From: Schistosoma haematobium
Lineage: Eukaryota > Platyhelminthes > Trematoda > Strigeidida > Schistosomatidae
Assembly (NCBI RefSeq): GCF_000699445.3
Contig: NC_067202.1
Coordinates: forward strand, 19,005,760-19,069,759
Direction of reading: 5' to 3'
Length of the DNA: 64,000 bases
Position numbers and translations under genes: made by a program. Of the stretch, positions 9,608-21,599 are shown piece by piece. Below the pieces are notes generated by a model. The model did no database searches. It was given only the letters and a program-made list of their open reading frames with translations, and had not been told where the DNA came from. Position 1 is the stretch's first letter, and each line of letters starts with the position of its first letter.

Positions 9608-9935
9608 ACAAAGATAGATAGTGAATAGCAATGGAATTCAGGACGTTATGTGAACAATGCAATGACGTATTAGGTTCAAGTCTCAGAGTGAATATCAACT
9701 CTGAGATTCAGGTACATCTAACTGACGAGTCCCAAATAGGATGAAACATGCATACTGAATTCCACTATTAGCCATCATCCGTTTTTGCTTTGAATGCTTA
9801 TGGCTTAAGGGGAATTTTGAAGCAATCCTCACAGGATGCATATATGCCAGTAAGAGACTGATCAATTTACAGTCCTATACATCAATGGGAAGATTCAAGT
9901 AAACAACAATAACCAAGTGAATTGAATTTACACAA
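9608..9935 (+). mobile_element. Type-1 hammerhead SINE (Sm-alpha-like) with body
   Basis: A decayed tRNA-like head at 9610-9695 (B-box-like 'aggttcaagtctcagagtga'), then a hammerhead at 9705-9765: CUGACGAG, stem II UCC/GGA, UGAAAC, with the cleavage triplet changed from GUC to AUA. The body follows ('gcatatatgcca', 'gagactgatcaatttacagt', 'catcaatgggaagattcaag') and is shared with 57.09-57.18 kb. AUA is formally allowed by the NUH rule but stem III is weak. Confidence 0.65.
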
Positions 9936-10139
9936 TAGTTTGAATTGTGTCTCAGTTATTTTACATTCATCTTTGAATGTGATAACATTTTAGGTGGTTT
10001 CATAGAAAAAGAAAATTCCATATCTCTTAATGAGTAAATTGTAGGAATCAATGGTCTTCGTTGCTTTTTAGATCTTACAACCAACTGTACTATGAGTTCA
10101 ATTGAACATATATGATATATCTATTGATTTATAAACTAT

Positions 10140-10480
10140 AGTAATTATTATTATTTCAACATATAAATATTAGTACAAGGGGTTACAGCACAAGTCACTT
10201 GATTCGTGTGTGTGTGTGTGGGGGGCAATTGTATTGCCCGGGTACCCAAACCGATGCAGGTAGTTTACATAGCGAGAGACACCCGGAGTCTTCGACCTAA
10301 AGGTCAGATCAACAAGATAATTGAGCAACGTAAGGAGATGAAGTATCATGGTAACCACTGATCAACGATTGGTTCGTACGCTATTTGTTCCTTCACAATC
10401 CTGGAGTCCATGTGCACCACTGGTTTGGAATAAGGGTTTTCCAACTTCTCTTGGTGGACACTTTGTTCTCTCAATTTCGT
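10140..10480. repeat. Dispersed repeat R2 (second copy at 58.34 kb)
   Basis: Shares 'aaatatt', 'gtaaggagatgaagt', 'catgtgcaccactggtttgg', 'tccaact' and 'ggtggac' in the same order with 58340-58655. Contains a (GT)n-G run near 10207. Family not recognised. Confidence 0.55.
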
Positions 10481-10539
10481 AAATAACACTCTTTTCGTGT
10501 GAAGGCAGTGAGTAGCACTTTCCCGGTAGTGGTTTTGTT

Positions 10540-10890
10540 CACGTGGCTATATGAGGGCATTTGGGGAGAGAGAGCTGACTATCCTCACCCTCGGTCGTAC
10601 CAGAGCATTTGGAGGCCAAAAAGTTTACTCAACAGATAATCATAGGATTTTACCTATTCGATTGAGTATCTTGTGTAGACAATTGTTTATAAATACTTGC
10701 ACCCTTTTGATGATGATTGCAATAGCTCTCCAAGTATCAGCTCTGTACTGTATGGGTTGTCACGTGAAAGTACGGATGCTGTAAAATTACCCTGGTCAGC
10801 AAGGATTTATATATATATATATATAAATTTGATCTCTGATCATCGAATGTTCATTAGTTTTGTTTAATTAATTAAACCAATTTCTATAAA
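10540..10890 (-). repeat. RTE-like LINE scrap joined to repeat R3
   Basis: 10660-10765 matches, on the minus strand, the RTE ORF2 segment seen at 44270-44370. The following 10750-10890 ('tgtatgggttgtcacgtgaa', 'attaccctgg', an (AT)n run, 'gatcatcgaatgttcattag', 'tttaattaattaaacc') recurs at 15490-15660. The open frame across it is not a real gene. Confidence 0.5.
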
Positions 10891-11314
10891 TCCAGTTAAT
10901 TAATTTTAGAGTGAATACATGTCTTGAATCTCTGACCAGCAAGGAGACGGGTCCATTTATTAGAACAGAACCAATTGATTGCGGCTTCATCTGTGCGTCT
11001 TACATTCTGTGACGACTCTGGATAACTTTACTGATCGCAGTCGGCCTTGTATCGATGATGGATCTTTCAAATATCTGCTCTATCAATTTGTTTGTAGGTG
11101 ATTTGTCTACCATATATTACTTATATTAAAGGTATGTATGTATGTAAAAGTAGTAAACAAATGAGTGAAATACTTTTATTGAACTACGTTATTATTGATT
11201 TTTCACTTGATATTATATTAGGTGTTAATTTTATTGATTATTTTATTGTTTCCAGGTAGCTTTAATTACTAACCTACTTTAATTATAGAATGATTTAAGC
11301 GTTGAATTTATGAG

Positions 11315-11470
11315 TCAATTCTAGCTAGATCACCATTGAAAACCTGGAAGCACTGGATAATCGTTTCGTCTCAATATGAAACTTCTCAACAGTGCCTATC
11401 AACGATCCCGTCACGGTCACTAGTGACTGTCTCTAAAAGATATTTTCTGGAGTTCTAGTGAGATGCAGTG
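11315..11470 (-). mobile_element. Type-2 hammerhead SINE remnant, minus strand
   Basis: Signature 'accattgaaaacctggaagc' and 'cactggataatcgtttcgtc', then 'aacttctcaacagtgc'. Stem II and the core are mutated. Head to head with the next copy. Confidence 0.6.
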
Positions 11471-11559
11471 ACTAGTGGAGTTCAACCTGATTGTCTGTGA
11501 TGTAGTTACTCATTAAAGACAACGATGGACGGTGGTGCAATATTGTGGATTGGTTAAAA

Positions 11560-11768
11560 TTAAACATTAACAAAGTTGGATACCGGACCAATGATCTAGA
11601 GATTAAGCGTTCACACGCGAGACTGAACGTTCTGAATTCGAATCTTACATGCGGGATCAATAATGTGCATTGATAATGAGTCTCATACTGAGATGAAATT
11701 GCCATCTAGTTTTTCTAGGTTTTCCATGGTGATCTAGCTTTAATTGATCCATGAACTCAACTAATAAA
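11560..11768 (+). mobile_element. Type-2 hammerhead SINE remnant, plus strand
   Basis: tRNA-like head 'ggataccggaccaatgatct' with B-box-like 'gaattcgaatctt', then a degraded core ('gataatgagtctcatactga') and the 3' tail 'aggttttccatggtgatcta'. The ribozyme core is lost. Confidence 0.6.
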
Positions 11769-11902
11769 TTAGATTGTAAAATAGTTCACATGTAATTTGA
11801 AATTTCATCTTAATTATTATTGTAGTTTAATTCAACTGACATTGTTTTCTACATGAATGAAAGGTAAATGTTTTTCAATACAATTTAATAGTGCATAAAA
11901 GC

Positions 11903-12375
11903 TAACTTACTTACGTACTTACTTACTTGCTTACTTGCGGTTGTTTCTCCTCGTGAAGGAGCATAGGCCGTCTACCAGCATTCTCCATCAAACCCCGTCC
12001 TGGGAAATCCTTTCCAGCTCCTTCCAGTTGTTATTCATTCTTCTCATATCGGCGTTTATTTCCCGACGTAATGTGTTCTTTGGCCTTCCTGTTTTCCGCC
12101 TTCCTTCAAGATTCAAAGTTAGGGCTTTTCTCCTGATGCGGCTTGACGATTTGCGTGATGTATGTCCTATCCGATTCCATCGTTTTTTCTTAATTTCCTC
12201 TTCAGCTGGAAGCTGGTTTGTTCTCTGACACAGAAGGCTGTTACTGATGATATCCGACCAATGGATGTTGAGTACCTTGCGTTGACAGCTATTTTTAAAT
12301 ACTTGTACCTTCTTGATGATGGTTTTGGTACTTGTGCAAGTTTCAGGTCCATACATTAGAACTGTCTTGACGTTC
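11903..12375 (-). pseudogene. RTE-like LINE ORF2 3' end, truncated
   Basis: The minus strand encodes about 120 residues of the ORF2 C-terminal tail, with recognisable [35 protein letters not shown] and [11 protein letters not shown] blocks. The same blocks occur in the copies at 43.9, 56.1 and 4.6 kb. The 3' terminus is an irregular (CTTA)n array at 11903-11935. 5' truncated within the RT C-terminus, as usual for LINE insertions, and not functional. Confidence 0.75.
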
Positions 12376-12379
12376 GTTG

Positions 12380-12945
12380 GATTGTGATTAGCAAAGAAAT
12401 CTGGTATGTGTGTTTCACTCTATTTCGAACCCTTCAGGTGGATGAAACGCTTGTTTTGGGTCGTGCAATTAGCGACAGTTGAACTACATCAAATTTTGTA
12501 ATCAAAGACAGCCGATGCACTTAAATTGTCCCCTGAATTTTTAGGGAATGAAAGGGATTACAAAGTATTCTAGTGCTATTTTTGGTTCACTATTAAAGCT
12601 ATGTCTGTACTTTTATAAGAAGTGATAATTTCACGGAATTCTAACCCAGATTACTCAATAGCTTAATCAGAGTCGTTGAGTTATCTCAGTCTTAACTGAA
12701 CACTTCTTGGTCTGTTGACATTGAACGAGCATTGATTTATCACTGATTATCAGTTGATGTCTTATTTATTTGTTCTTTATTGCTGAAATGATCGTGTCGT
12801 TACAATGCGAACATTCATTTATTGCAATTTGAAATAAATTTTTGATTGGAACCTTTATTTTGTGGATTGTATCAGGATAGAATAGAATAGAAACTTATAA
12901 CAGTAAATGACTATCTCAACGTAATTTCAGTTGTCACTGGATTGT
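12380..12945. other. Spacer, nothing recognised
   Basis: AT-rich with no coding pattern; a short purine run 'atagaatagaatagaaac' lies near 12880. Confidence 0.5.
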
Positions 12946-12949
12946 GGTA

Positions 12950-13305
12950 GTGTCTAAAGATGTCAACTACCTCCAACCATCAAAATGGTGCACACGTTGT
13001 CGAGTTAGCTAGATTAGTGGCTATATTTTAATTTAATCGATAAAATTCGGTCTACATTAAGACTGATCTGACACATATGACATTAGTAACTAGAGAGTAA
13101 TCAATCAATAGCAAATACATTAGTCCTACAGGAGATCATTCGCGGCCCGGATAGCTCAGTGTTCCCATCTCTGGCTGTGAAGCTGAGTGACACAGCATCG
13201 AAATTGTCGGAGAGCATCAGTTTTCTCAAGATTTCGGGTATAATTTGTTGTTGATAGTCAAATAGCACGGAACTTAGGTTCAGAGTTTCTTTTTACCTTT
13301 ACCTT
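12950..13305 (+). mobile_element. Composite SINE, second copy
   Basis: Same modular order as 2344-2735: TIR module ('ttgtcgagttagctagatta', 'gatctgacacatatgacatt'), then 'gcggcccggatagctcagtg' tRNA head, then a ruined hammerhead ('agtcaaatagcacggaactt'). The CUGACGAG core is missing and GAAAC reads GGAAC. Confidence 0.65.
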
Positions 13306-13429
13306 TACCTCGAACGAACACCTTGAACATACCTTGTGTGTAATGAGACCTTAAAAGTTACAATGGAAGGTATGTACCCAATATTTCATAATCGATTCTG
13401 CTTTGCTAACTGATACCAGTATTTGATTG

Positions 13430-13622
13430 GGATCATGAATTGATTGATGTTAGACCGCCATTGAAAACCTGAAAATACCAGACGACCGTTTCGTTGTGGG
13501 ACTCCTCAGCAGTGCGCATTCATTATCCCACTCGCAGGATAAGACGAGACAGCCGTCCAGTAACTCCAGGTCTTCAATGGTGGTCTACCATCAATCAGTT
13601 GATGATTTCAATCAGAAACTTA
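13430..13622. repeat. Head-to-head pair of truncated type-2 hammerhead SINEs
   Basis: 13430-13541 is a minus-strand 3' half whose stem II loop is deleted ('gtttcgttgtgggactcctc'). 13542-13622 is a plus-strand 3' half ('gacgagacagccgtccagta', 'atggtggtctaccatcaatc'). The tRNA heads are missing. Confidence 0.6.
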
Positions 13623-14004
13623 TTGATTTCGTCAACCCTATACCGATGAATCAGTATATCATGAGGAATTTACTTCAAGATCAAAACAAAACATTTGCTA
13701 GTTTGTTAGTCAATTGTCAATACCAGCATGTGACGATTATCACCTTCAGATTTGAAGATCCGTTCAGATCATACGGTCACCTATTTTATAAATAGGTAAA
13801 TTTAGATTGATAATAACCATATTATTATAAATCCTGACTGGATATACTCACTTTATATCAATAACAGGTAGCACTGTCTATCACAGTATAAAGTTACGAT
13901 AATCTTGAATGGATACTCTGTATATGTCAGTGAATTTCTCTGCTTGTCTACTCTTTTGAAACTAGTTAGGAAATTAATTGATGGGAATTTATATTTTCAA
14001 TTTC

Positions 14005-14275
14005 TTATATATAGGAAAATATATAGTCGTTTCACATTATGTTCTACTGATATCGATAAATATAAGTAGTATGTATTATCAATCGAAAGTGAAATACCTG
14101 ACAGCAGAAGGCTAAGAAGATCGAAAGAAAGACAATGAGAAGAGAAAATAATTGGTGTGGAAATGAAAGTACAATGAAGTGTGAGACCATTGATTGACAT
14201 TTTGCAAATGAAGTACTGTTCTCAGATTTGACTAAGATGATCTGTAATTTTGTACTCAAATATATCAGGTCGTTG
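14005..14275 (-). repeat. Gypsy-type LTR-like repeat (family R1)
   Basis: A good R1 copy: 'ataaatataagtagtatgta', 'tcaatcgaaagtgaaatacc', 'gatcgaaagaaagacaatga', 'cattttgcaaatgaagtact'. Minus-strand open frames here are part of the repeat. Confidence 0.55.
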
Positions 14276-14279
14276 CCAC

Positions 14280-15440
14280 TTGTGTTCTTGTTCTGGGGTT
14301 GTTAGATCCACAGAACTCACTTGACAAATATTTTATTTTTGTAATTTTATTTTAAAAATTTGAATGGCTTGTTTTCGCGCCAAAAGCTCTCATTTTCATC
14401 TTCATGTCATATTTCCCACATGAGAGAATCTTAAACGCTATTCGTTCGTTATATTTTTTAGTATGATATTTTGTGACGCTTCCCATGGACAACTATATGC
14501 TGTATATAGACGTTTGATCTGTGCCTATTGTTATTGCTTGTGGTTCTGGCTGCTTGCGGAATATTTTCTCCATTTTGAATTTGGACATCTCTCTCTAGTT
14601 AGCAAGGTTGGGACGCGTCAGAATAGTTGCTTATTGGTGTTTGGTCACAGAGTCTTTGTTCCGTTCCCAGACTAGGTGAATTCGTAATCGCTTCAAACAT
14701 AGCTCATTAGTAGTAGTGTAGTAGTAGTAGTATATTACTATTATCCATATTAGTAGTATAACTATTACTATTAGTAGTAATCGAATTGTTGGATAAAATT
14801 TCAAGCATGAAAATCCCATAAACCACATTTGAATAAGAAAAGCAAAATCTTTTACAAATTCAATAATTCTTCTTCATCCCTTGAAAGACAAAAAAGCATA
14901 TGAATTAGCTACATTCTATATCTGATAGCCGGTATTATCTTTTTATTGTTAATTCTGTCGAAAGATCTTTGTGTTTTTGCTTTTTTGTTTTCTTTTTTAA
15001 TGATTTCTCCAGAATTCTTTCTTTTTTCACAATTTCTTCTCTTTTTTCTTTCTTTTTTCTACATAATGTCCAAGATGAATTTTATTCTATGGTTTATTCA
15101 TTAGAATTCGATTGTTGATCCGTTAGCACATTTTTCTGCTTTTTTTCTTTTCTTTTCTTTTTTGTTGTTGTTGTTGTGGTTGTTGTTAAGACATACTTAC
15201 CGGTATAGTTCGATTTGGTAACTCAACTGTTTCGATAAAAAACAAAAAAAGAAAAGAAAAGAGGGTTGAATAATTTACGACTAATATGAATCTGTCAACA
15301 AGTAATGAATCAGTGATTTATTCATATACTAAAAGATTTTAGATGATTATAAATTTGAATGAATGATCTAAATGGATTGATAATTATAGAAATAGATTTT
15401 TCCGATGGAGGTTTGTTCTCTGTGATTGAACTGTACTACT
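14280..15440. other. Low-complexity region: (TAG)n, poly-pyrimidine, (GTT)n
   Basis: 14700-14790 is a degenerate (TAG/TTA)n patch. 14970-15185 is T/C-rich and ends in (GTT)n. 15235-15265 is a purine run complementary to the pyrimidine tract at 15138-15162, so the two could form a hairpin. No gene seen. Confidence 0.65.
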
Positions 15441-15670
15441 CAGGTTAAGCCTGCATGTTGTCTATCTCTCCTGTTACACGGGATTGAGCTACACTGTATG
15501 GGTTGTCAAGTGAAAGACTAGATGGTATCTAGTTCTCCTGAAAACCAATGTTACATTACCCTGGCCCACAAGAGTATATTATATATAAATTTGATCGCTG
15601 ATCATCAAATGTTCATTAGATCTGTTTAATTAATTAAACCAATTTCAATACGTCTATTTAATTACTAAAT
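15440..15670. repeat. Dispersed repeat R3, second copy
   Basis: Shares 'tgtatgggttgtcaagtgaa', 'ttacattaccctggcccaca', 'aaatttgatcgctgatcatc' and 'tttaattaattaaaccaatt' with 10750-10890. Possibly a LINE 3' region; not identified. Confidence 0.5.
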
Positions 15671-15839
15671 TTCTGGTATTGACTGTGTTGTTTGAGACAA
15701 TAGGATCAACATTATTATGTCATCTAATTCATAGAAACTAAAACAAACACAAATTCCTTCCTAAACTCATGATTTTTCTTTATCATTTTTACATGAACTG
15801 TTATAGATAAGCACCAGTTACAAAGTTTACGAGCATTAA

Positions 15840-15930
15840 CGACGAGTCTTATACTAGAACGAAACAGTCATCCAATTCTTACAGATTTTTAGTGCTGATC
15901 TAACATTGATCGGTTCATAAAGTTCAACAA
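15840..15930 (+). repeat. Hammerhead-SINE 3' remnant
   Basis: 'acgacgagtcttatactaga', 'acgaaacagtc' and 'tctaacattgatcggttcat' are 3' type-2 signatures. The core starts ACGACGAG rather than CUGANGAG. Confidence 0.5.
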
Positions 15931-16299
15931 CCTTCACAACTCTATACTGATAATCATCAATTGTAATCAGTTTTTGTTTTCAATGAATATAAGAATTTGA
16001 AATCAATATTTAACATAAGATGGTGGAGAAGATTTATAGCTCAGGTGGATGATTTTGATAGAGTTTTGTTCTTTGAGCTGAATAGTTTAGTCGAAGAGCT
16101 TGTGTGGTTATTCTGAATGATATCATCAGCATACACTTCATGTAGTTTGTACTGATGATATCGGATCAGAATAATAATAAAATCTTCATGAACAAACCAT
16201 CCAGCACAGAGAGCTTATGTCCGGGTTGAATATCTTTACTATCTGTACCTGTCATCTAGAGATTTTAACAAGTTATTTTCTTTGTTTGTTTTAATACAT

Positions 16300-16525
16300 C
16301 ATTATGTTCATGAGTTGCATAACCTATTCAGATACGTTTGTGAAACGTTCACGATCTTTCACTGTACAGTCTATAAAAGAGCCCAATCAGAGACATCGTG
16401 GTTACTGGCAATGTACATTCAAAAGCATGAACATCATTCAGACGTCAATTCCTGAACTGTTAACATGTAACTGGCGATCACTCAATATGTTATCGTCAGA
16501 ATTGATCAAAATATAATATGGAATA
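16300..16525. repeat. Direct repeat R4 (partner at 21.86 kb)
   Basis: Shares 'agagcccaat', 'cattcag', 'actggcgatcactcaatat' and 'atcgtcag' in order with 21860-22040. The 70-codon frame inside is not conserved in the partner, so I do not call a gene. Confidence 0.55.
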
Positions 16526-17095
16526 CAGCCATTAATAATCATGATAATCCGCTTGAGCTACACATTTTCTCCACTATTTCAATTGATTATTCTGACTGTT
16601 TACAAGATTTCAAGTGTAAAGGGGATGTTTAGGTTTCCATAATCCTATCGACCACCATTATTAGCTGCACACAGCTTGAAATCTTGAAACCTAGAAATTT
16701 CTAACTTGGATCATAATATACCTCCCATTGATCACAATATGACTTGATCAGAAGAATTCCATTGGTCGTAAGGAATACAATATGACACTATGCCACGGTA
16801 AACGATCAGTTAATATCTGATAATATATTTTTCAAATTAAGTAAAATTCCCTATCACTAAAAACTAATAATCCTGTAATTCTGGAGTGATTGTACAGGCA
16901 AACAGTTGAAATCCAGATTTAAATGGTGGTCTAAAGTTGATCGTTTCATGTTTTCGGTGGTATTCAGCAGTCTTTACAATCCTGATACTGAAAAACATCA
17001 TGTACTCACTAGTGATTAGCCTCGAGAGAAAATTTCAAAACTTATGGTGAGAGGTTGGAACCAGTGCAGTTCAATCGTGTCAGGTATGAGGCAGC
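16525..17095. other. Spacer with a faint SINE trace
   Basis: 16860-16960 ends with 'aatggtggtctaaagttgat', a faint type-2 3' tail. The remainder shows nothing recognisable. Confidence 0.4.
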
Positions 17096-17099
17096 TACT

Positions 17100-17475
17100 C
17101 ACTAAAGGTTATGGAAGACGTTCGCGTTCGTTGTGGACCGATTGAAGGTGTTCATTAAGGTCGCTGGATTGTGAGTTAGTGGTCTTGATGTGAGGCATTC
17201 TCTTTCGAGACTGAAGATTATGGGCTCGATTCTGGCGTTCGGAATGGTGGATGTGCACTGCTGAGGAGTTTCATACTAGGTTGAAATGACCGTCCAGTGA
17301 TTGGAGGTGTTCAATTTTGATCTAAAATCGACCGGTTTATGACTTCAACGAAGTTAGAGCTTTTTTAGGCTTTAATATATAATAATGTTGATATACAGGT
17401 AAACCTTGCTAACGAGTGCCAACTAGCACAAAACCTGGGTCCAAGGTTTCCTGTTGACTACCTCTAACCACCACC
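17100..17475 (+). repeat. Two plus-strand hammerhead SINE remnants
   Basis: 17150-17355 is a type-2 SINE: 'gtgcactgctgaggagtttc', 'gttgaaatgaccgtccagtg'. CUGAGGAG, GAAA and the GUC site survive but stem II is mismatched. 17390-17475 is a composite-type hammerhead with CUAACGAG in place of CUGACGAG and ACAAAAC in place of ACGAAAC, so it is dead. Confidence 0.6.
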
Positions 17476-17879
17476 TTAGGTTAAAATCTTTCCGTTGTTT
17501 ACATTTACATGTGAATTCATTAATTGATTATCTGTTTTGGCCAAGTGTGAAATTCATTACAAGGACTCACTTATCACTCTACTAGGGTTCAGACTGATGA
17601 TTTTTATACTAAAAATAACTGAGTTGACTTCCGATTGTTTATGGATAATTTCTTATTTATTACCGATCGATAGTAGATGCTAATTTCAAGTTTAGCTAAT
17701 GTTTACAAACGTTTTGTTCAATTCTATAGATTATGAGTTTGATCTATAGTTAAGTTGACAAGATCCAAGGTACACTGAAGTACATATCTACTACTTTTTA
17801 ATTTACATCGTCTAATTCAATTAAACAAACAAAATTAACTTTAAAACATTATAACTAATAGATTATATCAAGTATTGAA

Positions 17880-18095
17880 TTAGTTGATCTTAGATGTTGA
17901 CACCGTTGGATGCCAGATCATTAGTCTAGAGGCTAAGCGTTCACGCGCCAGACTTAAGACTCCGTGTTCGAATCCTGCTAGCGGGATCGTGAATAAACAT
18001 TGTCGAGGAGCTCCAAATGGGATGAAACGGCTGTTCAATGCTTCCAGGTTTTCATTGGTCGTCTAACATCAGTCAGTTGATGATCTAAACCAAAA
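17880..18095 (+). mobile_element. Type-2 hammerhead SINE with decayed core
   Basis: tRNA-like head 'ggatgccagatcattagtct' with B-box 'gttcgaatcctg', then 'tgtcgaggagctccaaatgg' (CUGA changed to UCGA), 'gatgaaacggctgttcaatg' and tail 'gtctaacatcagtcagttga'. It ends nine bases before the inverted-duplication arm. Confidence 0.65.
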
Positions 18096-18103
18096 ATTTA
18101 ATT

Positions 18104-19872
18104 TATTGTCAAGAAGATAAGTTTCTTCATGAAACATCTTCATTAGTTTTATTGACAATTAGTGATATTCAAAGATACAGCGAAGCATGATTTCAGTTCC
18201 ACAATGATTATCATTGATTGCTTGTTGGTTTATCTATTCGTATTTCGTCTTCTCTACATTGATCAAGCGGGCATTCATGTTTCACTTCTCTACTTCATTT
18301 GAGACCACAACGTGATTGGTAACTAAAAGATATAGTTGGACGGATTTGGAAGATAACATCGGTCGACAAGAACACATTATTCTCGATGAACAGTCTTTAC
18401 TTGGCTTCAACACACCATGTACTTCTAACGTCCTCATAAATCTCATCGGGGTTAGGAACTGTCACTTGACGATTCAGTCAAGATTACTTAGTTGAATATT
18501 GCACATGATCATCGCATCTACTTCAACTTTAATCATCTAATATGCGTTAACTCACAAGAAATATTCTTCTAAAAAAACAACGAAATAATAGTGAAAAACA
18601 TCTGAATATGTCTGATGACCTCAGTTGTTTGTAGAAATTTCAATGATTAAACTTTCTTTTCATCTATCACTTCATTATATTTAATTATTCAAATAATATG
18701 GTATTGTCTATTTTGTAGTGGGCGTGATATGAAACTTTGTTAGAATAATGAATACCGCTTTCTAATTATGTGTTTATGTGTCTGACAGTCATCTACTCAC
18801 ACTGAACAGAGATGAACGGAAGTCTCATTTTACAAAACATTCGTGCTTTTGTGAAAAGCAAGTAAATTGAAAGCAAATATTTTGTCAGTCAATTCATAGT
18901 TAGTCTTGTTTCAGCTATGAATAAACACTGTAACCATTTACTATCTAAATTTAAGTAAGTTTTATGGTCGTTTTCTTCTAGCATCAGTTTGTTTTCACGT
19001 CCTCACTTTCTGAACCGATGGAACGCCCATTAGTAACCACAATTCTATTCTATTAAGACAGTCTATAACATGCTAACTCGCACTTTCAATTAGGACTGTA
19101 TGGCAGGCATTGGGTGGAAAATAGAAAGGAAAAAATCATACAATAAAGGATATAGTTATTAGTTTTATTAACACTTTACTATCTTTATGCACTATCTGTT
19201 CTGATAAAACAGCCTTCCTCATTCCAAACGTGACTTCCACTCCTTCATTTGAACTTACTCCACCTTGATCAGTATCACAACTCATTGTTCTTTATTACTG
19301 CATTCTCTCATCTGGAGCCACTGATCACATTTCACTGTGACAACAAGAGCTAGTATGAATTTGATCCAATAATTTATCATTCCTATATCTGTTCCAATAT
19401 AAAAGGTTAAGCATTGTTTATCGTTTATATCCAAGTGCTTTGCTGCTCCTCGGTTTCTTATTTTCAGAATCTTGCTCTGAGAGCACCGACTATGGAACTA
19501 ATGACATTTGCAACAAACTCGATGTACGCGATCCAACGTCATAGTTCACGCCAAGCGCTCTGCAAGTCTAATTTATAACGACTACAAACTTAAGAAGTTG
19601 CGTTGCATAAATGATTAGCACGACCAGCATCCTAACACAATTATGCCGTGATTCGATCTGGTGTATAACGTGGACGCCATGCCACTTCGGAAAATAATTT
19701 TAAGACTACTCCGTATATCTAAACGAATGAACTGATCTTCACTTTTATAGATTATATTTATTGAACATCCCTGCTTGAGATGCGTACTGTGAAACAATGA
19801 ATGTCGTAAGTTGTATATCATGCCTGTAGAAATGGCGTGTACCTGCCATAGCAGAAACATATATCATTATTT
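18104..19872. repeat. Inverted duplication block A, left arm
   Basis: Starts 'attgtcaagaagataagttt' and is near-identical, as the reverse complement, to 40624-42395 over about 1.77 kb. A partial third copy lies at 23005-23800. A minus-strand 81-codon frame (19615-19860, MFLLWQVHAIS...) differs by one residue from its partner at 40631-40876, but no domain is recognisable. The block contains no other credible coding region. Confidence 0.85.
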
Positions 19873-20614
19873 TTGAATAATTAATTAAGAGCATTAGAAG
19901 AATGTATCTACAATTAACCTACTATGTTTACACAATCCAATGTCTGTGCCATGATGAAATCAGAGCTGGGACATCTCTAAGATCTTTATTCAGCTTCGCT
20001 GAAATTTTACTTTACCATTACCAAAATAACAAAGCGATTGAATTTCCTCTAGCAAATCGTATTGCTGTTCAGCTTTTCACATTTAAACCGGCAATCAATC
20101 ATTTTTTGTGCATGTCTAATCTCACCGTTGTTTGTTTCATTCAAGTTCTCTTTTCAAATTTACGATTATTCTAATGCTGAGATTTACTGCTCTAACGTTT
20201 AGTCAAAATAACCGTTTCGCATCTCATCTGTTCAAATGCCTTATTAGTTATGACTTCTGAAAATCTACATAACACTTGAACCAGTATTATTATCATTACT
20301 GTTGTCACCATTATTATGATTACTTAACAGTCGTGTCTGCAATTACAGGTAATTGTGTCTTTTAGTCAACCCGATGATTAACAAATTGAACTTGTTCACT
20401 GCGATTGATTGTCTACTGCATGTTATGTCTTAATATATAAGCAAACTTGCATGGTTTTGTGGAGAAATTACAATTGATAAATCACTGAATGTTAGCCAAC
20501 TTTTTATTTGTCTTCTCTTTTAGTATTGATCAGATTTCAACGATTAATGTATTGTGATGAACCTTATTGAGTTGTAAACATCTAAAAAGTACCAGAAGCC
20601 AGTTATGGGTCTAA
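19873..20614. other. Left-arm-specific insert, nothing recognised
   Basis: No counterpart in the right arm. A 90-codon plus-strand frame at 19902-20174 has no recognisable motif and is probably chance. Confidence 0.4.
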
Positions 20615-21310
20615 ATAGCTCGATGACTACCTGTCAGACTGTTAATTTGAATAGTACGAGTTTGAATATGTTTGGGAGCGTTAGACATTCACCACAATTT
20701 CAGATCGATACAATATGTGATATGTATATTTGTCTGGAACTCATAATCTTTCCGTAGTTCTATGAATTGTTGTATGGCAAACATTTTATTGTAGGTAATA
20801 ATTACATTATCCACAAACTCCTACACTTTCTTATCGTATGGCTCGAGCTCATGACATACATTCTCGCGCGCCATTGATTATCCTCAAATCATTGAGCTGG
20901 TATCTTATAGTGATAATATCTGACTTCAACCAATCTACGAAATTTTGCGACTCTCCTCCATTGTCTTGGGTGAGTAACTGGCCCATACCTGGCACACACC
21001 AACCACAATGATCACGGCATCTCAATCGAACTCATCAAATTATCTCCTACTTTGATTGGTTCTTCTGAAATGAAACTCGACAAACTACGCAATCCTTTAC
21101 TAACTATTATGATTACATCTGCCGATACCATCATTAGATTCATTATCATTGTTGCTAGTTCTACAAATTCTACCATTCGTGCCATAATTAAACCGCTTAC
21201 CAGTAATGATCGTAATACATAGATACAATTACTCATAATATTAATACCACTGACATTATTGCCGCTTCCATTATCGATACTATGTTTATTACCATTGTTA
21301 TTACTACCAC
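20615..21310. repeat. Inverted duplication blocks B and D, left arm
   Basis: 20617-20690 ('tagctcgatgac', 'gtacgagtttgaat') matches 40550-40610 reversed. 20690-20820 ('tctggaactcataatctttc', 'attacattatccacaaactc') matches 39265-39410 reversed. 21100-21310 is a degenerate ATT/ACC-rich patch like the reverse complement of 38740-39100. All are colinear with block A. Confidence 0.7.
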
Positions 21311-21599
21311 AGTGAACGAAGACATGGTGAGGCCAACCAATTTAATTTTAAATGCGAAATCACAGTGTCTTCGTAAAATATGAAAACCGTACATGAAATA
21401 CTTCACTTGCACATCTTCCGTCAGTTGTCCTTCATAAACTTCATCATTCCTTAGTCCTTTTTCGTTACAATTACTCCTTATTATGTATATACGTTATCTT
21501 CAACTCGATTTTCACATTATTCTGTTGCCAGACATTTTGGTTTTGATTTGTGTTAAATACTACTCATATCAGCCAGCATAGGTAGTATACATCACAACA

